Source of the DNA: CAZART01 sp964487555
Lineage (GTDB): Bacteria; Bacteroidota; Rhodothermia; Rhodothermales; VXPQ01
NCBI GenBank assembly: GCA_964487555.1
Contig: CAZART010000008.1
Location: 1 to 64,000, forward strand
Direction of reading: 5' to 3'
DNA length: 64,000 nt
Shown: in pieces, positions 44,597 to 53,188 of the stretch
Layout of the letters: each line of letters starts with the position of its first letter
Numbering within the stretch: position 1 is the first letter of the stretch
Notes under the pieces: generated by a model
Seen by the model: the letters and a program-made list of their open reading frames with translations, nothing else
The model's database searches: none
What the model was told of the DNA's origin: nothing
Position numbers and translations under genes: made by a program

Positions 44597-45318
44597 TGGC
44601 CTACGAATCCCTCAAGAGCAAGATATGGAGGGCAAATCTGGATGTCGTAGAGGCCGGTCTCGTCGTGTTGACGTGGGGGAACGCCAGCGGCGTCGATCGC
44701 GACGCGGGCGTGATGGCGATCAAGCCGAGCGGCGTCGCCTACGATCGCCTTCGACCGCAGGACATCGTCGTCATCTCGCTCGAGAACGGCGAGCCTGTCG
44801 AGGATGGGTTGAACCCGTCGTCCGACACGCCGACCCATCTCTACCTCTACCAGCAGTTCGAAGCCGTCGGTGGAATCGTCCACACCCATTCGCATCACGC
44901 CGTCAGCTGGGCCCAGGCCGAACGTGAATTGCCGTGTCTCGGGACGACGCACGCCGATCATTTCTATGGCACGGTACCCGTCACCCGCCGACTGCGCCAG
45001 GCAGAGATCCGCACGGCGTACGAATATAACACGGGCGTCGTCATTACCGAACGCTTTCGAGAGGGCGGTCTCGACCCGGCGCAGATCCCCGGCGTGCTCG
45101 TCGCCGGTCACGGGCCGTTCGCATGGGGCCCGAACGCCGCGTCGGCCGTCAAAAACGCCATCGCCCTCGAGTCCGTCGCCCGGATGGCCCTCGACACCTA
45201 TCGGCTGAATCCCGACGCAGACCCGATCGATCAGGCCTTGATCGACAAGCATTTTCTTCGTAAACACGGCCCAGGCGCGTATTACGGCCAGGTCGACGAC
45301 GATCAACTTACCGGCTAA
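44596..45318 (+). CDS. araD: L-ribulose-5-phosphate 4-epimerase
   Basis: A 240-residue class-II aldolase-family enzyme. LTWGNASGVDRDAGVMAIKPSGVAYDRL (phosphate site), SSDTPTHLYLYQQF, GGIVHTHSHHAVSWAQA (Zn-binding HTHSHH), LGTTHADHFYG, VLVAGHGPFAWG (third Zn His) and AYYGQ match AraD closely in sequence and length. It converts L-ribulose 5-phosphate to D-xylulose 5-phosphate, which enters the pentose-phosphate pathway. TGATG overlap with araB means coupled translation. Confidence 0.95.
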   Translation: MAYESLKSKIWRANLDVVEAGLVVLTWGNASGVDRDAGVMAIKPSGVAYDRLRPQDIVVISLENGEPVEDGLNPSSDTPTHLYLYQQFEAVGGIVHTHSHHAVSWAQAERELPCLGTTHADHFYGTVPVTRRLRQAEIRTAYEYNTGVVITERFREGGLDPAQIPGVLVAGHGPFAWGPNAASAVKNAIALESVARMALDTYRLNPDADPIDQALIDKHFLRKHGPGAYYGQVDDDQLTG

Positions 45319-45341
45319 ACACCCTCCGGTCACCAGGCCCC

Positions 45342-45371
45342 CCACGCTCCAGCCCTCCACGCTCCAGCCCT
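45342..45371. repeat. 15-bp tandem duplication after araD
   Basis: CCACGCTCCAGCCCT occurs twice back to back in the 68-bp gap between araD and the symporter gene. It is pyrimidine-rich on this strand and has no clear role. Confidence 0.85.
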
Positions 45372-45386
45372 ACACCCCTCCACGAC

Positions 45387-47141
45387 ATGTCCGTACTCGC
45401 ACCTATCGACTGGATCATCATTGCCGGCTACTTTCTGGTCATCCTGGGACTCGCGTGGTGGGTGATCCGCCAGAGAACGGACACGACGACCGATTACTTC
45501 CTCGCCGGGCGTCATCTCGGATGGCTCATCGTCGGAGCCTCCATCTTCGCATCGAACATCGGCTCGGAGCACCTCGTGGGACTCGCGGGGTCCGGCGCAA
45601 CCGATGGCGTCGCTCTCGCGCATTACGAGCTACATGCCTGGTGCCTTCTCGTGCTGGGCTGGGTGATGGTGCCGTTCTATATGCGTTCGAAGGTGTTCAC
45701 GATGCCGGAGTTTCTCGAGCGGCGCTTTTCGCCGGCGGCCCGAACGCTCCTCTCGCTCATTTCGCTCGTGGCGTACGTGCTGACGAAAATTGCCGTCGGC
45801 ATTTTCGCGGGCGGCGTCGTGTTCAGTGTGCTGATGCCCGACATCCAGTTCATGGGGATGAACAGCTTTTGGATCGGCTCGATTCTCGTCATCCTCTTCA
45901 CGGGCATCTATACGGTGCTCGGAGGCCTGCGGGCGGTGGCCTACACCGAGGCCCTTCAGACGGTTATTCTGGTCCTCGGCTCCCTGCTGGTCTTGATCTA
46001 CGGCCTCGAGGCCATCGGCGGGTGGGGCCGGCTTTATGAGATCGCCGGGTCCGAAATGTTCGACCTCTGGAAACCCCTCGTTCCGGAAGGACTCAACGCC
46101 ACCTGGGCGCCGGTTCGCGATGCGGGGCAGATGGCCTGGTACTTCAACGATCAATATCCGTGGGTCGGTATGCTCTTCTGCGCGCCCATCATCGGGCTCT
46201 GGTACTGGACGACCGACCAGTATATCGTGCAGCGTGCGCTGGGCGCGCCCGACGAGACGCAGGCGCGGCGGGGCTCCATCGCAGCTGCTTTTCTGAAGCT
46301 GCTTCCGGTCTTCATTTTCATCATCCCGGGAATCATTGCCTTCGCGCTGGCAGAATCGGGTGAAATGGAGGTGCTCAGCCAGGCCATGATGGATCAGGAC
46401 GGCGAGCTGATCCGAGAAAACGCACAGGCGGCCTTTCCGCTTCTTGTCGCCCACGTGCTGCCGATCGGCATCCGCGGCATCGTGGTCGCCGGCCTGCTCG
46501 CCGCGCTGATGAGCTCGCTCGCGGGCGTCTTCAACGCGTCGTCGACCCTCTTCACGATGGACTTCTACAGCCGGCTTCGACCGGAGGCTTCGGAGCTTCA
46601 CCTGGTATGGATGGGGCGCGTGGCCACGGCCGTCATGGTGGTGATCGGTCTGGCCTGGATTCCGGTGATCCAGGGCGGGCGCGGCCTCTATGACTATCTG
46701 CAGGGCGTCCAGGCTTACCTGGCGCCGCCGATCTTCGTGGTTTTCTTCCTCGGCGTGTTCAACAAGCGCCTCAACAAGAACGGCTGCCTCGCCGCGCTCA
46801 TGATCGGCTTCGCCCTCGGTCTCTTTCGCCTGGCCGTCGATACCCCGGTCGCGCTCATCGACGGCTTTGCCTATGATCAGGGATCGTTCCTGTGGATCGT
46901 CAACAACATTTTCTTCCAGTACTACAGCCTGTTGATCTTCCTGGTCTGCGTGGCCGTGATGTTCGCCGCCAGCTACATGACCGAACCGCCGTCCTACGAA
47001 AAGATCACCGGGCTCACCTACGGCACCCTTACGCCGGAGGACAGGGTTAGCACGCGGCTTAGCTGGGATTGGCGCGACGTCGGCAGCACCGTGTTGGTTC
47101 TAGGGCTGATTCTCGCCGCTTATCTGTATTTCACGGGGTAG
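45387..47141 (+). CDS. Sodium:sugar symporter (SSS family) of the arabinose locus
   Basis: A 584-residue membrane protein with about 14 helices: APIDWIIIAGYFLVILGLAWWV, TDYFLAGRHLGWLIVGASIFASNIGSEHLVGLAGSGATDGVALAHYELHAW, TVLGGLRAVAYTEALQT, YWTTDQYIVQRALGAPDETQARRG, GIRGIVVAGLLAALMSSLAGVFNASSTLFTMD and a final helix VLVLGLILAAYLYF. The sugar-type SSS motifs are strong. The position after araB-araD implies L-arabinose (or another pentose) uptake across the inner membrane. The second SSS gene at 22.6 kb is a related but shorter member. Confidence 0.92.
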   Translation: MSVLAPIDWIIIAGYFLVILGLAWWVIRQRTDTTTDYFLAGRHLGWLIVGASIFASNIGSEHLVGLAGSGATDGVALAHYELHAWCLLVLGWVMVPFYMRSKVFTMPEFLERRFSPAARTLLSLISLVAYVLTKIAVGIFAGGVVFSVLMPDIQFMGMNSFWIGSILVILFTGIYTVLGGLRAVAYTEALQTVILVLGSLLVLIYGLEAIGGWGRLYEIAGSEMFDLWKPLVPEGLNATWAPVRDAGQMAWYFNDQYPWVGMLFCAPIIGLWYWTTDQYIVQRALGAPDETQARRGSIAAAFLKLLPVFIFIIPGIIAFALAESGEMEVLSQAMMDQDGELIRENAQAAFPLLVAHVLPIGIRGIVVAGLLAALMSSLAGVFNASSTLFTMDFYSRLRPEASELHLVWMGRVATAVMVVIGLAWIPVIQGGRGLYDYLQGVQAYLAPPIFVVFFLGVFNKRLNKNGCLAALMIGFALGLFRLAVDTPVALIDGFAYDQGSFLWIVNNIFFQYYSLLIFLVCVAVMFAASYMTEPPSYEKITGLTYGTLTPEDRVSTRLSWDWRDVGSTVLVLGLILAAYLYFTG

Positions 47142-47282
47142 ATCAGCACGATCAGCACGGCGGCGAACGTCACTTGGTGTTCACAGGGGTCGCGCAACAG
47201 AGCCGATGCCTCGTCGTGTATTTCGATCGATGGGCCGCCGCTCGGGCGGTCCGGAACAAAACCAGCTCGACGAGAAGTGAAC

Positions 47283-48065
47283 ATGGAGCTTGAAGGAAAG
47301 GTCGCCGTCGTCACAGGAGGAGGGTCGGGTATCGGAGAAGCCACGGCAAAGCGCTTTGCCCGCGAAGGAGCCCGCGTCGTCATCTGCGGACGCACGAAAG
47401 AAAAACTCGAAGCAACGATTGAGGACGCCGGCGAATACGGGCATCGGATCGTAGACATCGAGGCGGACATTTCGGATTTGAAGGACGTCCAGCGCCTCTT
47501 CAACGAGGTCGAGGCGCGCTGGGGTCGGTTGGACATCCTCTTCGCGCATGCCGGCATCAATGGAACCTGGGCGCCCATTGAACAGCTCGAACCTGAGGAG
47601 TGGAAGACGACGATTGACGTCAATCTCACCGGCACCTTCTATACCGTGAAGTATGCCGTTCCACTGCTGAAGCGGCAGGGCGGATCCATCATCATCACGT
47701 CATCCATCAACGGAACGGCCAAGTTCAGCGACGTAGGCTCGAGCGCCTACTGCGCGTCCAAGGCGGGCCAGATCGCGTTCATGAAGCTCATCGCGCTCGA
47801 GCTGGCCGACAAGGGCATCCGGGTAAACGCGATCTGCCCCGGCTCCATCGCGACCGATGTGGACGAGCATACGGAACTGCGCGACACGCAGGCCACCGGC
47901 GAAGTTGCCGAGTACCCGCACGGTGCCATTCCGATCTCAGGCGGGGATCCCGGCCGGCCCGATCAGGTGGCTGAGCTCGTCCTGTTTCTGGCTTCCGAGC
48001 GGTCGAGCCACATCACGGGGACGCCGGTCTGGATAGACGGCGGCCAATCGCTCGTGCAGGGCTGA
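47283..48065 (+). CDS. Short-chain dehydrogenase/reductase (SDR)
   Basis: A 260-residue classical SDR: VAVVTGGGSGIGEATAKRFA (nucleotide-binding TGxxxGIG), ADISDLKDVQRL, ILFAHAGINGTW (NAG-like), IIITSSINGTAKF (Ser) and SSAYCASKAGQ (catalytic Tyr and Lys), then NAICPGSIATDVDEHT and VLFLASERSSHITGTPVWIDGGQSL. The substrate could be a sugar alcohol, given the neighbouring genes. ATG 47283 is preferred over the in-frame GTG at 47277. Short repeats of GATCAGCAC at 47141-47158 lie between the symporter and this gene. Confidence 0.9.
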   Translation: MELEGKVAVVTGGGSGIGEATAKRFAREGARVVICGRTKEKLEATIEDAGEYGHRIVDIEADISDLKDVQRLFNEVEARWGRLDILFAHAGINGTWAPIEQLEPEEWKTTIDVNLTGTFYTVKYAVPLLKRQGGSIIITSSINGTAKFSDVGSSAYCASKAGQIAFMKLIALELADKGIRVNAICPGSIATDVDEHTELRDTQATGEVAEYPHGAIPISGGDPGRPDQVAELVLFLASERSSHITGTPVWIDGGQSLVQG

Positions 48066-48311
48066 TCAGATCGGTCGCGACGACCGCCGGGCCGACGCAT
48101 CGAGGAGCTGCTCATGGAGCGTTCTGGGAGAAGGGAGCGAGGACGATACATTCATATAGAACACGCACGTAGGGTATGGCTGTGCAAACGGCAACATGGC
48201 CTTACGTGATAGAATCGGCCGTACTCTCAACGGACCACGCAGGCAGATGCCGCATCCACACTACGATAATTCCCTACACAGCCCGTAGGGGTTTCCCGAA
48301 GCGACGACGAT

Positions 48312-48896
48312 TCAGAACAAATGAAGTCCGACCAAGGCCAAAACGACGCTCGTCATGACGAAGGCGATCGCCGCAAGGAGCCCATCACAGGAAACCAGGG
48401 ATAGTCCGAAGGCGGTGAGAGCAGCCCCTGCGGCGCTGGCCGAAAAGGGAACCAGCTCCATGGCCGGAATGCCAAGACCGATGAGGGTGCAGATGATCGC
48501 GATGAGATAGGATCCGGGGCCCTTCACGAGAACCTTCAGCCGGGGTTTGGTCCAGTGATCTACGAATCGTGCCGGACGGCGCATCCAGTGGATCGACTTG
48601 GTCAGCTTATTTGTAGAAATTGAACGCTTCAACAACCGCTTCGGCAACCAGAGATGATCCCGCCCCAGAAGAAGCTGAACGGCGATCGTCAGCACGAGGA
48701 CGGCCATCACCGTGGGCATCCCCGGAATTCCGCTGAGAGGCGAGAACGTCACTACGCCGGCAAGGAGCAACAGGGGGCCGAGCGACCTGGTCCCGATGGA
48801 CTCGAGAACGACGCCCAGAGAGACCTGCTCATGGTCCTCCGCGGCCTCTTCCATCTTATCGAGCAGCTGCTCCAGATTTGTAAGCGGCTCATCCAT
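48312..48896 (-). CDS. ExoD-family membrane protein
   Basis: A 194-residue ExoD-like protein: LGVVLESIGTRSLGPLLLLAGVVTFSPLSGIPGMPTVMAVLVLTIAVQLLLGRDHLWLPKRLLKRSIS, then RPARFVDHWTKPRL and two more hydrophobic blocks. ExoD is linked to exopolysaccharide synthesis and alkali tolerance, with unknown biochemistry. ATG 48896 gives the usual short acidic N-terminus (MDEPLTNLEQLLDKME). It is a single gene next to the leftward acetamidase gene, 31 bases apart, so possibly co-transcribed. Confidence 0.9.
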   Translation of the reverse strand: MDEPLTNLEQLLDKMEEAAEDHEQVSLGVVLESIGTRSLGPLLLLAGVVTFSPLSGIPGMPTVMAVLVLTIAVQLLLGRDHLWLPKRLLKRSISTNKLTKSIHWMRRPARFVDHWTKPRLKVLVKGPGSYLIAIICTLIGLGIPAMELVPFSASAAGAALTAFGLSLVSCDGLLAAIAFVMTSVVLALVGLHLF

Positions 48897-48927
48897 AACG
48901 GCGCGGTGCAAAATGGCGCGGCCTGAT

Positions 48928-49962
48928 TCACCGGGCAGACGAGTCGCCGTTTGCGAAAATAGCCTTAGGGATGTGCATCGCCACCAGCATGTGCGGCACG
49001 TCGACCACCTCCGCGATCTTCAGATCACCGGCAAGCGAGACGAGCGCATACGCGTCGCTGCGGTCCAGGCCGTAGGCCTCTCCCAGATATTCGATCATAT
49101 ACCGCGTCGCCTTCCTCGCAGCCTCGTCGATCGTCTCTCCGAAGGCCGTCACGGCATAGTAGTCTTCGGCCTCATACTGCGGCTCCGCGATCGACCGACG
49201 CTTGATCACGTTCACTTCATAGACGATCCGCATCGGCGCCTCAATCGCCGTTCCGCACACCTCTCCCATTCCTTGAACGGCATGCGTGTCGCCGATGGAG
49301 AAGAGGGCGCCGTCGACGAAAACAGGGAAGTATGCCGTCGTCCCCGCGACGAGGTGCGGGTCGTCCATATTGCCGCCGTTCGCCCGCGGAGGAATGGTCG
49401 AGAGCATCTCCTCGGTCGCCGGCGCGACGCCCATTACGCCGGGAAATGGACGCAGCGGGATCGTGATATTGTTTGAAAAACGGGCGACGCTTTGCCCGTC
49501 TTCAAAGGCAAACGTCCTTAAATAGGGCTCGGTGAACTCATCGGCCAGAAAACCGAACCCCGGCACGATAGCGGTCCACCCATAGTCGCCCAGCTCGATC
49601 TCGTGCAGCGTGACTGCCAGCACGTCTCCCGGTTCGGCTCCCTCCACAAAGACGGGCCCGGTGAGCGGGTGGATGGGATCGAAATCAAGCGTCGCCACGT
49701 CCGCGGCGGTCGAGGAAAGCGTAAGCTGTCCGTCCGAGGCTTCCTCGGTGTACACCTCGACGACGGCCCCTGAAGGCACCGTCAGCACCGGCGGAATGGC
49801 GCTGCTGAAGCGGTTGTGTGTTTGCTCGCGCGTCAGGCGGTACTGCGGTTCCGGAGGATCCTGCGCGAGATCCTGCGCGCGCACCATGGTCGCAGACGAG
49901 AGGAACAGGATGGCAGCGAAAAGCAGGACCGAGCCTGGAGAGGATGCGGAGGTTGGAAACAT
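48928..49962 (-). CDS. Exported acetamidase/formamidase-family protein
   Basis: A 344-residue protein from ATG 49962, with a signal peptide (VLLFAAILFLSSATMVRAQ). The acetamidase/formamidase fold is shown by THNRFSSAIPPVLTVPSGAVVEVYTEEASDGQ, GPVFVEGAEPGDVLAVTLHEIELGDYGWTAIVPGFG, PRANGGNMDDPHLVAGTTAYFPVFVDGALFSIGDTHAVQGMGEVCGTAIE and MIEYLGEAYGLDRSDAYALVSLAGDLKIAEVVD. It should hydrolyse short-chain amides to ammonia and an acid. A longer start at 50040 has a better GGAG spacing but places the signal about 26 residues in. Confidence 0.88.
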   Translation of the reverse strand: MFPTSASSPGSVLLFAAILFLSSATMVRAQDLAQDPPEPQYRLTREQTHNRFSSAIPPVLTVPSGAVVEVYTEEASDGQLTLSSTAADVATLDFDPIHPLTGPVFVEGAEPGDVLAVTLHEIELGDYGWTAIVPGFGFLADEFTEPYLRTFAFEDGQSVARFSNNITIPLRPFPGVMGVAPATEEMLSTIPPRANGGNMDDPHLVAGTTAYFPVFVDGALFSIGDTHAVQGMGEVCGTAIEAPMRIVYEVNVIKRRSIAEPQYEAEDYYAVTAFGETIDEAARKATRYMIEYLGEAYGLDRSDAYALVSLAGDLKIAEVVDVPHMLVAMHIPKAIFANGDSSAR

Positions 49963-50391
49963 TGTGTCGCCGTGCGTTGATTCGGAAGGGATTGAATCCC
50001 CGGACTGAGGCCGAACGCGTGAACGTCCGAGGGACGCCATAGTATTCTCCAGGGAGATGCAAAGATACGAGAAAGGCCGGCTCCGATGCCTTCAGAACGG
50101 CCGAGAGGCGGCGCGATCCCGTGACCGCAAGAGCACCGGTACCGCCGAATGCGCTTCCCTCCAGCGAACGCCTGCCGCACGGATTCCAGTCCGGAATGGT
50201 CTTGCCGGATTAGTTCGCCTGGGTCGGGGGACTACTCTGCACGTCGACCGCCCGCTATAGCTTGAGCGTCAGATTGAAAGGTCAAGAGGGCGACGATGAC
50301 GTACGGCGGCTCCGCCGTCGAGACGAAGAGGCGTCTGATGGTCAAAAAGTCTGACGGTCCCAGGACATACCACGCACTTACGTCAAACCAG

Positions 50392-51255
50392 ATGAACCAC
50401 TTAACGCTTGCGAGCCTGATCTGTATCGCCGCTTTTCTGATTCTGCCACCTGCACACGCGCAGGAGAAGAACGTTTTTCCGGAGCGTACTGTCCGCATCG
50501 TGCTGACCGATGGAAGCATCCTCATCGGTTTGATAGAACGCGACGATGAAGCCGAAATCGTGCTACGCAGCGCATCCGGCGTAGTGACGACCATACCGCG
50601 CGAGCAGGTGAAGAGCCTCACGACGCTCGACGGCGAGCGATTTTTTCGCACCGATCCTAACGGTACACGGCTCTTTTTTGCCCCCACGGGACGAGCGGTC
50701 GGCGCAGGCGCAGGATACGTTGCTTTCTACGAGGTCCTCGTGCCGTTCGTCGCAGTCGGGGCGGGAAGCGCTGTCACGTTGGCCGGGGGAATGACGATCA
50801 ATCCCGGGACGGAGAGGTTTGCCTACCTGGCGCCGAAGGTGACCTTATTCGACCGCCCGACGATGAGTTTTGCGCTAGGTGGCATCGGCGTGACCGTGCT
50901 GGGCGCGACGGACAGCGAATCCGTGGGATTGGTCTATGGCGTGGGCACGTTCGGGCCTCCGCACGCTTCATTTACGGCCGGCGTTGCCTTCGGCTTCGGC
51001 GGCGGCGAGATTTCGGAGCGTCCGGTGCTGATGCTAGGGGGCGAGTACCAGATGTCGAATAATGTGAAGCTGCTCACCGAGAACTACGTCTTCGTCGGGG
51101 TCAAGGATGGGCTGCTCGTTTCGGGCGGAATACGATTTTTCGGCGACAAGCTCGCGGCCGACATTGGACTCTTTACCGTTCCGTCTCTCATTACTGACGA
51201 ACCTGGCTTCCCCTTCATTCCCTGGCTCGGTTTCGCCTACAACTTCGGCGATTGA
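50392..51255 (+). CDS. Outer-membrane barrel protein with N-terminal Sm-like small beta domain
   Basis: A 287-residue protein with a signal peptide (IAAFLILPPAHAQ). Residues about 30-75 (VRIVLTDGSILIGLIERDDEAEIVLRSASGVVTTIPREQVKSL) look like an Sm-like or SH3-like small beta-barrel, of the kind fused to envelope proteins in this phylum. The rest alternates glycine and hydrophobic residues (VGAGAGYVAFYEV, MSFALGGIGVTVLG, FTAGVAFGFGGGEIS, MSNNVKLLTENYVFVG, LVSGGIRFF, WLGFAYNFGD), a beta-barrel pattern ending in an aromatic near the C-terminus. No function assigned. Confidence 0.7.
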   Translation: MNHLTLASLICIAAFLILPPAHAQEKNVFPERTVRIVLTDGSILIGLIERDDEAEIVLRSASGVVTTIPREQVKSLTTLDGERFFRTDPNGTRLFFAPTGRAVGAGAGYVAFYEVLVPFVAVGAGSAVTLAGGMTINPGTERFAYLAPKVTLFDRPTMSFALGGIGVTVLGATDSESVGLVYGVGTFGPPHASFTAGVAFGFGGGEISERPVLMLGGEYQMSNNVKLLTENYVFVGVKDGLLVSGGIRFFGDKLAADIGLFTVPSLITDEPGFPFIPWLGFAYNFGD

Positions 51256-51708
51256 CGCCGGTCGGGCCGGTGCCGGCCTCCACCCGACGACAAAGAGGCA
51301 GGTCTACGGTCGTCCTGGTCGTGATCGTCGGAGCGTCGTCGTCAAGATCAGCACCTCTAGATCAGCACCTCAACGCGCCCTAAGCCTACGCCATCCTATC
51401 CATTGACGGGGAAGGCGACTTCATCGCCGGTCTGTGGTTGCCGCAACGAAGCATTCAGTGCCGTGTCCCTGGAAGTTTAGTCCTCGAATCAGGAAAAAAT
51501 TACAGGAATCCAGAGCGTGTAAACCTCCTCTGGTATCCGCGCGGTATCGCCGCGGATCCGGCGTCAGGAGCGGCCCAGAGATCGAAACCTACACGGGTGG
51601 GTCGAATTGTGTTATATGGTGGGCCCAGGATTCGTGTAGATGAACGCGCCCCCGTCAAAGCGGCAGACGGGCCGCTTGCGATATTCTGAGATATCTCCGG
51701 TCGGATCT
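51256..51708. other. Intergenic region with a short tandem duplication
   Basis: A 453-bp region without a convincing gene. It contains AGATCAGCACCTC(T/A) twice in tandem (51345-51372); the core AGATCAGCAC also occurs at 47140-47149. Nothing else recognised. Confidence 0.55.
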
Positions 51709-52116
51709 ATGAAATCGAATTCTCCTTTCCGTCGGTCGATCGCTCTCATAGTTCCGGCGGCACTGGCCTTGGGTCTCTCAGGCTGCACACTGCTCGGCGT
51801 CGGCGCCGCCGCCGGGGCGGCGGTCGGGGGGTGCGCATTGCTTGATCAGAACGAGGACGATCGCGTCACGGATGCGGAACTGAGCAGAGCTCTCTACGAT
51901 GCCTGGGACACCGATGCCGACGATATGCTGACCGAAGAGGAGTTTGAAGCCGGGATCGACCGGAGCGACGTTTTCGCCGACTGGTCCGGCGATTTCGGCA
52001 CATGGGACACGAATGACAGCGGCGCGCTCTCAGAGTCCGAATTCGCATCAGGCGTCGGCAGCGTCGAGAACGCCGTCCAGTGGACCGACCGCCAATGCGA
52101 CAAGCTTGGGCTCTAG
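51709..52116 (+). CDS. Small EF-hand lipoprotein
   Basis: A 135-residue protein. The signal ends in LALGLSGC (lipobox); a Gly/Ala spacer follows. It carries three EF-hand-like calcium loops: DQNEDDRVTDAE, DTDADDMLTEEE and DTNDSGALSESE, each with the D-x-D/N-x-D/N-G-like spacing and terminal Glu. It is probably a surface- or periplasm-anchored Ca2+ binder. Single gene; partner unknown. Confidence 0.82.
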   Translation: MKSNSPFRRSIALIVPAALALGLSGCTLLGVGAAAGAAVGGCALLDQNEDDRVTDAELSRALYDAWDTDADDMLTEEEFEAGIDRSDVFADWSGDFGTWDTNDSGALSESEFASGVGSVENAVQWTDRQCDKLGL

Positions 52117-52433
52117 CGCACACACGTTCTCGTTCTCTCGCCGCCTGAAAGGGTCGTCTCTCTCAGAGCTTCCCTACGTGTGAAGGGGCCGGGGGCTCGA
52201 CGCGATGGATGGATCGCGATTCAACGTGACGTATTCGCGGCGCGGTGTCGAGGCAACGGTGAAATCACAGCAGGCACGTCGCTGAGCCTTGCTTTAATGT
52301 GACGAGAGTTCATAGCATGAGTGAGCTACGCAGGCTGCAGGCTCACGCCTTAGTAGATGGCGTGCCTAAAGGCGCGATTCTCAGAACCCAGTCGTTACGG
52401 CGCTGGGAAACACATGTCCAACGGAGAGCGGCA
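52117..52433. other. Intergenic region, no gene recognised
   Basis: A 317-bp region between the EF-hand lipoprotein and MEDS genes. An in-frame upstream extension of the MEDS gene to 52299 exists but has poor composition. No RNA or repeat seen. Confidence 0.5.
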
Positions 52434-53075
52434 ATGAGTACGTCCCGCGGCGGCACGCGATCGAAGGAAGAGGAAAACAGCGTATTTTGGGGTGAGATTG
52501 CGCCCAGCGAGCATTTCGTCCACTTTTACGACGAGGATGGAACGGTGCTCGACTCGCTGGAGGAATTCATCTTTGACGGGATCGACCAGGAAGAAAGTGT
52601 CGTCGTCATCGCGCTCAACACGCATCTGGAAGCGCTTGAAGATCGGCTTGTCGCGCGCGGCGTGAACGTTGACGCCGCGCGCGAGGCGGATCAGTATATT
52701 ACGGTAGACGCGGTACGATTCCTTCCGACGTTCCTCGTCGGAGGATGGCCGGACGACGAGCTGTTCAGGCAAGCCGTTCTCGCACTCCTTGATCGTGCGC
52801 GAAAAACCGGCCGGCCCGTGCGTGCATTTGGAGAGCTGGTTGCCATCTTGTGGTCTCAAGGTCATAAGGGCGCGACCGTGCGTCTCGAGCACATGTGGCA
52901 TGAGCTCTGCGAGACGGAGGTCTTCTCATTGTATTGCGCATATCCTCGAACCGGTTTTCCCCAAGATGCCTCGGAATCTATCCAGGAGATTTGTGACGCA
53001 CATAGTGCGGTAATCGGTCGGAATCCCCTGCGCGACGTGAGGACATCTCCTCCTCCTCGTGCGTCCGTCTCCTGA
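52434..53075 (+). CDS. Stand-alone MEDS (DcmR-type) sensory-domain protein
   Basis: A 213-residue cytoplasmic protein composed only of a MEDS domain: SEHFVHFYDEDGTVLDSLEEFIFDGIDQEESVVVIALNTHLEALEDRL, then AVRFLPTFLVGGWPDDELF, RPVRAFGELVAILWSQGH and LEHMWHELCETEVFSLYCAYP, ending EICDAHSAVIG. MEDS domains bind small C1 or hydrocarbon signals or serve as KaiC-like regulators and are usually fused to a kinase or HTH domain; none is present here. GGAG before ATG 52434 supports the start. Convergent with the GT2 gene. Confidence 0.85.
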   Translation: MSTSRGGTRSKEEENSVFWGEIAPSEHFVHFYDEDGTVLDSLEEFIFDGIDQEESVVVIALNTHLEALEDRLVARGVNVDAAREADQYITVDAVRFLPTFLVGGWPDDELFRQAVLALLDRARKTGRPVRAFGELVAILWSQGHKGATVRLEHMWHELCETEVFSLYCAYPRTGFPQDASESIQEICDAHSAVIGRNPLRDVRTSPPPRASVS

Positions 53076-53188
53076 GGCTCGGTACGTTGATATTGATAGC
53101 CGGAGTAGAGACCTGGCTCCGGCAGCGTCCAGTCCGTGAGGCCCCAACTCCAACGTTGACGAACTTGTCGTCACTGGGAATAGACTTT

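Noticed and set aside
45630..46601. 323-codon open frame on the minus strand
   Set aside because: Antisense to the SSS symporter; a charge-rich shadow of a membrane protein gene.
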